In this document: positions 59,148 through 64,000 of the stretch, one piece after another
How the letters are laid out: every line of letters begins with the position of its first letter
How positions within the stretch are numbered: position 1 is the first letter of the stretch
Assembly (NCBI RefSeq): GCF_900115685.1
Contig: NZ_FOXJ01000002.1
Coordinates: forward strand, 620,001 to 684,000
Reading direction: 5' to 3'
Length of the DNA: 64,000 nucleotides
Source: Variovorax sp. 770b2
GTDB lineage: Bacteria; Pseudomonadota; Gammaproteobacteria; Burkholderiales; Burkholderiaceae_C
Position numbers and translations under genes: made by a program
Notes under the pieces: model-generated
Told to the model about the DNA's origin: nothing
Database searches by the model: none
Seen by the model: the letters and a program-made list of their open reading frames with translations, nothing else

Positions 59148-60083
59148 ATGCCTACAGAGAATGCGAAAGCCACGGCAGCCCCGGGTGGCGAACTCCCGCC
59201 GCTCGAGCTGCTGCGCAGCTTCGAGGCCGCCGCGCGACGGCTCAGCTTCACGCTGGCGGCCGGCGAGTTGCACCTCACGCAGTCGGCCGTGAGCCGGCAG
59301 ATCCAGCAACTCGAAGCCAGCCTGGGCGTGCTGCTGTTCGAGCGCCGCCACCGCGCGCTGGCGCTCACCGAGGCGGGCGGCGTGCTGCAACGTGCGGTCA
59401 CCGACAGCCTGGAGCGGCTGCGCGACGCCACGGCCCGCGTGCGCGCCAGCGCCGCGCCGCGGCAGGTGGCGATCACCACCACGCCGGGCTTCGCATCGCT
59501 CTGGCTCATTCCGAAACTGGCGCGCTTCACCGGTACGCATCCGCAGGTGGACGTGCGCGTGTCGGCCACGCTCGACGTGCTCGACCTGGACGTGAGCCGC
59601 CTCGATCTCGCGGTGCGCTTCGCGCCCATCGGTCGCGGTGTGGGGCTGGCGCTGTTCGAGGAGTCGGTGATCCCGCTGTGCTCGCCGCAACTGGCCGCGT
59701 CGCTGCGGGAGCTGTCGGACTTTTCCAGGCTCACGCTGCTCACCATCGAATACCCGGACCACAGCGAAGCCCCGACCACCGACTGGGAGCCGTGGCTCAA
59801 GGTGATGGGGCTGGAAGACCTGCGCATGAAGAGCACGCTGCGCTTCTCGCAGTACGCCGATGCGGTGGCCGCCGCGGTGGCGGGACAGGGAGTTGTGATC
59901 GGCCGGTTGCCGTTGCTGCGCGAACTGGTGCGCGACGGCCGGCTCGTGGCGCCGCTCGGCGAGGGCGCGGCATCGCACCGCGGCTACTTCATCGAGATGT
60001 CCAAGCGCGCCGCGGGGAACCGCGATGCGCAGGACTTCGCGCAATGGTTGCGCGACGAAGCCGAGGCCGCGCAGCGAGCCTGA
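59148..60083 (+). CDS. LysR-family transcriptional regulator (GcvA-like)
   Basis: This 311-residue regulator has an N-terminal winged helix with LLRSFEAAARRLSFTLAAGELHLTQSAVSRQIQQLEASLG near residues 17-56, and a substrate-binding domain with FASLWLIPKLARFTGTHPQVDVRVSATLD. The lay-out of the latter is GcvA/AmpR-like. The ligand is unknown. The ATG at 59148 begins MPTENAK; the open frame upstream runs through the operator. It is divergent from the DUF2917 gene, its likely target, and converges on the fasciclin gene across 25 bp. Confidence 0.9.
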   Translation: MPTENAKATAAPGGELPPLELLRSFEAAARRLSFTLAAGELHLTQSAVSRQIQQLEASLGVLLFERRHRALALTEAGGVLQRAVTDSLERLRDATARVRASAAPRQVAITTTPGFASLWLIPKLARFTGTHPQVDVRVSATLDVLDLDVSRLDLAVRFAPIGRGVGLALFEESVIPLCSPQLAASLRELSDFSRLTLLTIEYPDHSEAPTTDWEPWLKVMGLEDLRMKSTLRFSQYADAVAAAVAGQGVVIGRLPLLRELVRDGRLVAPLGEGAASHRGYFIEMSKRAAGNRDAQDFAQWLRDEAEAAQRA

Positions 60084-60108
60084 AAGAGGCCCGTCGCGCG
60101 GAGAACGA

Positions 60109-60687
60109 TCAGCCCGGCAGCAGCACCTTGTTCACGACGTGGATCACGCCGTTCGACTGGTACACGTTGGCGATCGTCACCATCGCCGTGCCGCCCTTGG
60201 CATCGGTCACCATCACGTTGCTGCCGCTCATCGTCGCCGTGAGCGTGCCGCCGCTCGCGGTCTTGAGCACCGCCTTGCCGCCGCCTGCGTTGATCGCGCT
60301 CATGAGCGCGGGGCCGTCCATCTTGCCGGGCACCACGTGATAGGTCAGCACCTTGGTCAGCGTGGGCTTGTTCTCGGGCTTGAGCAGCGTGTCGACCGTG
60401 CCGGCCGGGAGCGCCGCGAACGCGGCATTGGTCGGTGCGAACACGGTGAACGGACCCGGGCTCTTGAGCGTGCCGACCAGGTCCGCGGCCTTGACGGCGG
60501 CGACCAGCGTCGTGTGGTCCTTCGAATTCACGGCGTTGTCCACGATGTCCTTGGTCGGGTACATCGCGGCGCCGCCGACCATCGGGTTGGACGACATGCC
60601 GGAGCTGCCGCTGCCGCTCATGCCCATGCCGCCCGCGCAAGCGCCGAGCAGGACCGAAACGCCGAGTGCGATCACGAGTTTTTTCAT
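60109..60687 (-). CDS. Fasciclin-domain lipoprotein
   Basis: This 192-residue secreted protein starts [20 protein letters not shown], with the lipobox cysteine at residue 17. A glycine/serine/methionine-rich linker of about 25 residues follows. A single FAS1 domain comes next, with [21 protein letters not shown] near residues 87-107 and the conserved YHVVPGK. It ends in [13 protein letters not shown]. Such proteins mediate surface adhesion or carry out roles in stress. AGGAGA precedes the ATG at 60687. Its 3' end lies close to the LysR stop. Confidence 0.88.
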   Translation of the reverse strand: MKKLVIALGVSVLLGACAGGMGMSGSGSSGMSSNPMVGGAAMYPTKDIVDNAVNSKDHTTLVAAVKAADLVGTLKSPGPFTVFAPTNAAFAALPAGTVDTLLKPENKPTLTKVLTYHVVPGKMDGPALMSAINAGGGKAVLKTASGGTLTATMSGSNVMVTDAKGGTAMVTIANVYQSNGVIHVVNKVLLPG

Positions 60688-60954
60688 GGAAGTCTCCTGG
60701 AAAGAAATGGTTGTCGAGGATCTCTCTGTGGAAACCGCCAACAGCTCGGGGGCGCGATGCGCTTGAGATCAATACGGGAGGTCGGTGCAACTGGATTCAC
60801 CGCGCCGCATCGCGTCGGCTTTGCGCCACAGCGTTGCAAGTGGCGCTTGCGCATCGCGCATGCGCTCGACAGAATCCGCCCTTCGTTTTTCAGCAACAGT
60901 TTCTTTTCACCGCGCCTGGCGACTTGCGACCTCCCGGGCGACCAACCAATTCAA

Positions 60955-60978
60955 TGAACCGTTTCCTGAACACCTGAC
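60955..60978 (+). other. Seven-codon open frame (possible leader peptide)
   Basis: ATG AAC CGT TTC CTG AAC ACC TGA encodes MNRFLNT, ending 47 bp before the first hairpin. It has no strong ribosome-binding sequence. It may be a leader peptide linked to the attenuator or simply chance. Confidence 0.25.
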
Positions 60979-61024
60979 CCGCACACCGACCGCCCCGGCC
61001 GGATGTGCATCCATGCATCCGCCG

Positions 61025-61043
61025 AGGCCTTGTCGACAAAGGC
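61025..61043 (+). promoter_or_regulatory. Antiterminator-like hairpin
   Basis: GGCCTT at 61025-61030 pairs with AAGGCC at 61038-61043 around a GTCGACA loop. The right arm is the same sequence that forms the left arm of the terminator, so the two structures exclude each other. Confidence 0.5.
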
Positions 61044-61078
61044 CCCGCGCAGCCATTCGCCGGGGCCTTTTTGTTTTT
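61037..61078 (+). terminator. Intrinsic terminator in the leader of the two-gene cassette
   Basis: AAAGGCCCCG at 61037-61046 pairs perfectly with CGGGGCCTTT at 61060-61069, followed by TTGTTTTTT. It ends 15 bases before the ATG at 61093, so it would block expression of the downstream genes unless the competing hairpin at 61025-61043 forms first. It may alternatively end a small RNA from upstream. Confidence 0.8.
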
Positions 61079-61092
61079 TGGAGTGTGCGCAC

Positions 61093-61320
61093 ATGAGTGC
61101 TCAACGAAAGGCCCGCGACGACGACAAGCGTCTGGGCCGTTTCTATTTTTCGGTGCCGAATGCGGCACCTCGCAATCCCGTGGTGGCCGCGATGGCGCGC
61201 CGCGAATCTAGCCAGGGCGCCGGGCGCCACCTGCGCACGCACCGCGCCGAGCGGCGTGCGCAGAAGGTGGCGTTGCAGAAGACTGCGCGTAGCGCAGGGC
61301 GAGGGGGCGACGATGCGTGA
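61093..61320 (+). CDS. Small highly basic protein of unknown function
   Basis: This 75-residue protein begins MSAQRKARDDDKRLGRFYF and is very rich in lysine and arginine throughout (RRAERRAQKVALQKTARS). It is predicted soluble and might bind nucleic acid. I recognise no named domain. GGAG stands ten bases before the ATG. Its TGA overlaps the start region of the next gene by 8 bp. Sequence preceding it is an attenuator-like structure. It pairs with the 275-residue gene, and such pairs of small and large unknown proteins seem familiar from other bacteria. Confidence 0.6.
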   Translation: MSAQRKARDDDKRLGRFYFSVPNAAPRNPVVAAMARRESSQGAGRHLRTHRAERRAQKVALQKTARSAGRGGDDA

Positions 61321-62140
61321 CGACATGGACAAGGTCATCGTCGAACGCCCGCGCCGCGGCGGTGGCGTGCAGGGCGACGGGCGCGGCTTTCGCAACAGCC
61401 GCGAGCGCGGCTCGCACCTGGGCATGAAGCGCGGCCATGACCATCCGAAGGGGCTGAACGAAAACCTCGCGCCGCTCAAGCGCTGGTTGCACAAGCAGGT
61501 GCACAGGCCGTGGGACAAGGTGTATGCGGAGCTCTGCAGCGGCATCGATCGACGCAGTACGGTGCAGGCGCACATCTTCGAGCACATCGACCAGTTCGTC
61601 GAACGCGGGGCGGTGATGCGCGATGGCCAGGTGTGGGTGAACTCGCCCCGATGGAGGGGCGGGCGCCGTGTGCCGCTTCGCGAAGCCGCGCACGTCGAGC
61701 TGTTCGTGCACCCCGTCACGGGCATCGTGCTGCCCAACCGGCGATTGCGCGAAGCACGCCAGGCGCAGCAGGAGGCGTATCGCGTTGCGCGGGCCGGTTG
61801 GCCGACCGACAAGAAGCGCCACACGGTCTTTCATGTGATCGACGAGTTCACGCAGTGGCACCGCATCGATGGCTGCTGGTTCGAGGTCACCATCGCGCCG
61901 CTGCCCGAGCTGCGGCGGACAGTGCTCGATGTGACGTACTACGACGTGCTGCGCCGCTGCCCGGTCTCGCGCCGTGGCGGTTGCGAGAAGCCGGCCTTCG
62001 GGTCACCCGATCATCGGGAGATGTACGGGCGGGACCATGTATACGCCGCGGCCATGTGCAAGCTGAGCCTGCAGAGAGTACGGGAGCGTTTTGGCGATTC
62101 CTGCGAAGGCCCTGTGCCTAAGCATCGAGCTCGCGCTTGA
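61313..62140 (+). CDS. Conserved-looking protein of unknown function
   Basis: This 275-residue protein starts MRDDMDKVIVERPRRGGG, is strongly basic in its first 50 residues, and carries RPWDKVYAELCSGIDRRSTVQ near residues 64-84. A core follows with VELFVHPVTGIVLPNRRLREA, HVIDEFTQWHRIDGCWFEV and a C-terminal cysteine-bearing tail (RRCPVSRRGGCEKP). I do not recognise a named domain; from memory, similar short sequences occur in proteins annotated only as hypothetical. GAGGGGG precedes the ATG. It overlaps the small upstream gene by 8 bp and the converging gene downstream by 23 bp. Confidence 0.6.
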   Translation: MRDDMDKVIVERPRRGGGVQGDGRGFRNSRERGSHLGMKRGHDHPKGLNENLAPLKRWLHKQVHRPWDKVYAELCSGIDRRSTVQAHIFEHIDQFVERGAVMRDGQVWVNSPRWRGGRRVPLREAAHVELFVHPVTGIVLPNRRLREARQAQQEAYRVARAGWPTDKKRHTVFHVIDEFTQWHRIDGCWFEVTIAPLPELRRTVLDVTYYDVLRRCPVSRRGGCEKPAFGSPDHREMYGRDHVYAAAMCKLSLQRVRERFGDSCEGPVPKHRARA

Positions 62141-63137
62141 TCGACGCATTGCCGATTTTCTTGCGGCACAGCAGCCGGCGCGCGCCCGGCCCCACGGCCA
62201 TGCCCAGGTCGAGCAACAGCGAATCGCGCAGGCGAACATCCCCATGGCGCAGCGACTTGTCGATCGCGTCCACCCTGGCGAACAGTTCGTCAAACGGATC
62301 GTCGCCGTCGATGCCATCGGGTCGCGGCCCCTTGGCATAGGCCTTCACCAGCAGTTCTTCTTCAAGCCCCGCTGCCGATGCAAACAGCGTCGCATGGGCC
62401 GCGATCCACGCGCGCATCCTCGCCACATCCACCGTGGCCGCATAGGTGCGCATGGCCGCTGCGCGATAGCCGTCGCCGAAGCCCTTGGTCTCTTCGCAGA
62501 GGTGCAGTGCCGCATCGAGGCCTTGCTGCGCGGCCACCCGCTCGACCAGCAACGCACGCGCATCGAGAAGCGTGTGGCGTTCCTGGCGCTGATCGGCCTT
62601 CTTCTGCTTGCGCAGGAACCCGCTGACATCGCCGCGACGCGCGTACTCCATCAGCAGCACGCGGTCAGCGCGATGGGCCATGTCGGGACGCAGGCGCGGC
62701 GTGATCTCCTGCTCGACACGCGTCATCTCGCCTTCGATCGCGAGATCGGCTGCGATGTGCAGCAGCAGATGGTCGCGCAGGATGTCGTCTTCCACCTGCT
62801 GCGTCCAGGCCAGCATCTCGCTTGCACCGAGGCCGGCCGTGTCGAACAGGACTTCGATCCGATCCTTCCAGCTCAGGCTGTGGCTGTTGCGGCTGCCCTG
62901 AAGCCGATGCATCATGGCCGCCCACGGCGTGCGATAGCCGCGATGTCCGAGATACCCGCAACCCAGCCCTTTGCCCGCGTAGGGCTCGGCGGCGAGCGCG
63001 TCGATCAGCGGCTGGATCTCGATGGCCAGCGCATCGAGCTGCGCCTTCTGCTCGGCGCTCGGGTAGTAGCCGAAGGCGTTGTCCAGGTTGATCGCGTGAA
63101 GGCAGCGCGTGAGCGCATCGTGAATGCGAGGGTCCAT
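62118..63137 (-). CDS. Helical protein of unknown function
   Basis: This 339-residue protein is mostly predicted helical and soluble. Visible features are YPSAEQKAQLDALAIEIQ, GCGYLGHRGYRTPWAAMMHRL and RKQKKADQRQERHTLLDARALLVERVA near the middle, with a short basic C-terminus (LLCRKKIGNASIKRELDA). No known domain is recognised. The ATG at 63137 is preferred; the frame is open upstream but without conserved sequence. It converges on the 275-residue gene with a 23-bp overlap. The MFS gene lies upstream in the same direction, 43 bp away. Confidence 0.6.
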   Translation of the reverse strand: MDPRIHDALTRCLHAINLDNAFGYYPSAEQKAQLDALAIEIQPLIDALAAEPYAGKGLGCGYLGHRGYRTPWAAMMHRLQGSRNSHSLSWKDRIEVLFDTAGLGASEMLAWTQQVEDDILRDHLLLHIAADLAIEGEMTRVEQEITPRLRPDMAHRADRVLLMEYARRGDVSGFLRKQKKADQRQERHTLLDARALLVERVAAQQGLDAALHLCEETKGFGDGYRAAAMRTYAATVDVARMRAWIAAHATLFASAAGLEEELLVKAYAKGPRPDGIDGDDPFDELFARVDAIDKSLRHGDVRLRDSLLLDLGMAVGPGARRLLCRKKIGNASIKRELDA

Positions 63138-63180
63138 CGGCAGGATGATAGAAGCGGCATCGCCGCTCCGGGGCCGGCCA

Positions 63181-64000
63181 TCAAGCCCTGGCTCGTGTCG
63201 GCACCTGCGCACGCGGCAGCAAGAAGAACGCAAGCGTCCCCGCAGCCAGCATGCCCGCCACCGTGAGGAACACCGCGCGGAACGGCTCCACGCCATGCGC
63301 CACGCCCCACGATGCGGCCACGCCCGTCGTCCACTGCATCAGCGAGACCCCGAGGAACATCGCCATGTTCATCAGCGCCATCGCGCGGCCCGTCATCGCC
63401 GCGGGGTAGCCGTTCTTGGTGTACGCGTACTGCAGCACGCTGTAGCCCGAGATGAGTCCGTAGAGGATCGGCAGGCCGATGTCGATCGCGCGCGAATGCG
63501 TGAACGCCATCGCGCCGAACATCAGCGCGCCAGCAGAGGCGCAGCCCATCATCCAGCGCGTGCGCCGTGCGGGGCCCGGGTCCAGGCGGCCGAACAGCGC
63601 GGGGCTGATCATGCCGGTGACCGTCATCACCAGCGCCACGTTGCCGCTGGCCACGAGCGAGAGGCCATGCCGCTCGTGCAGCACCGGCCCGAGCCACAGG
63701 CCCCGCAGCGTGATGAAGGCCGCATACGACACGCACGCAAAGCACAAGAGGCCCAGCGTGTGCGGCATCGCGAACAGCGGCAGCAGTTCGCGCACGGCCT
63801 TGCGCAACGATTGCCGTTCGGCGGGGGCGGATTGCGGCGCAAGGTCCACCGCGCGCGCCGGCTCGCGCACGCGCCAGAAGATGACGATCCACGAGAGCAC
63901 CGCGAACACGGCCAGCACCGTGTAGCCGGCGCGCCATGATGCGGCCTCGATCAGCAGCGCCAGCGGCGTGCCGGTGAAGAGAATGCCCATGCCCGCCAGG
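63181..64000 (-). CDS. MFS transporter, C-terminal part (cut by window edge)
   Basis: About 273 residues of a major facilitator protein are present; the frame is open to the right edge, so the N-terminal part lies outside. At least eight hydrophobic segments are visible, including LIEAASWRAGYTVLAVFAVLSWIVIFWRV, LGLLCFACVSYAAFITLRGLWLG and TGRAMALMNMAMFLGVSLMQWTTG. The protein ends in a basic PTRARA tail. Substrate unknown; the sequence resembles generic sugar/drug-type permeases. Confidence 0.85.
   Translation of the reverse strand, partial: LAGMGILFTGTPLALLIEAASWRAGYTVLAVFAVLSWIVIFWRVREPARAVDLAPQSAPAERQSLRKAVRELLPLFAMPHTLGLLCFACVSYAAFITLRGLWLGPVLHERHGLSLVASGNVALVMTVTGMISPALFGRLDPGPARRTRWMMGCASAGALMFGAMAFTHSRAIDIGLPILYGLISGYSVLQYAYTKNGYPAAMTGRAMALMNMAMFLGVSLMQWTTGVAASWGVAHGVEPFRAVFLTVAGMLAAGTLAFFLLPRAQVPTRARA

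Larger units (their letters stand above)
60688..61092 (+). other. 405-bp intergenic region with attenuator-like leader
   Basis: No long gene is visible. The left half holds GC-rich, weakly repetitive sequence (GCGCATCGCGCATGCGC). A weak promoter candidate is TTGCGC at 60847-60852 with CAGAAT at 60870-60875 (17-bp spacing). At 60955-60978 there is a seven-codon open frame MNRFLNT. Further on lies a hairpin pair at 61025-61069 followed by a U-run, ending 15 bases before the 75-residue gene. An independent small RNA ending at this terminator is an alternative. Confidence 0.5.

Overview
The window looks like chromosomal DNA from a high-GC betaproteobacterium of the family Comamonadaceae, most likely Variovorax or a close relative. 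This rests on gene order and protein types rather than a database search. Pointers are the hpf-ptsN-hprK block, fur divergent from bamE, the leuS-lptE-holA-proA series, the betaproteobacterial-type gshA, a Bug-type solute receptor, a LysR gene divergent from a DUF2917 gene, and short GC-rich intergenic repeats. I see no rRNA, tRNA, CRISPR array, insertion sequence or prophage. Both edge genes are cut: pntB on the left, an MFS transporter on the right.

Layout. 1-10 kb: the pntB end, a FadD-type acyl-CoA ligase, a complete dipeptide ABC operon in the unusual order dppB-C-D-F-A, mtnN, and convergent corA. 10-18 kb: a UvrD/Rep-family helicase, hpf-ptsN-hprK, then fur / bamE-dapB-exbB-exbD. 18-30 kb: six glycogen/alpha-glucan genes on the minus strand, read as GH13 glucosidase, glgB, glgX, glgC, glgA, glgP. 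Together they make ADP-glucose, polymerise it, branch it, debranch it and release glucose-1-phosphate. 30-35 kb: an FAD oxidoreductase with two AhpD-like proteins, an opine-dehydrogenase-like gene and an orphan Bug receptor. 35-48 kb: leuS-lptE-holA, proA, gshA, kup, a deacetylase and an NTF2-like gene, benE-gshB. 48-51 kb: a PepSY membrane protein and a TonB-dependent siderophore receptor behind a Fur-box-like site. 51-58 kb: yafJ, a LivK-like receptor, a DHA2-type MFS pump, a zinc peptidase, a CWC protein, a phosphofructokinase with PPi-type residues, and an enoyl-CoA hydratase. 58-64 kb: DUF2917/LysR, a fasciclin lipoprotein, an uncharacterised two-gene cassette behind an attenuator-like leader, an unknown protein, and the cut MFS gene.

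The most unusual signals are non-coding. There are three copies of a roughly 90-bp dispersed repeat at operon junctions. A 161-nt palindrome centred at 40577 fills the gshA leader. A long inverted repeat lies between the converging exbD and glgP. A perfect 8-bp inverted repeat sits just upstream of the LivK-like gene. At 61025-61078 two hairpins compete for one arm ahead of two genes of unknown function; this is the best candidate here for an undescribed regulated system.

Most of the window is ordinary core metabolism. Long open frames opposite the real genes are frequent because of the high GC content and are not annotated.
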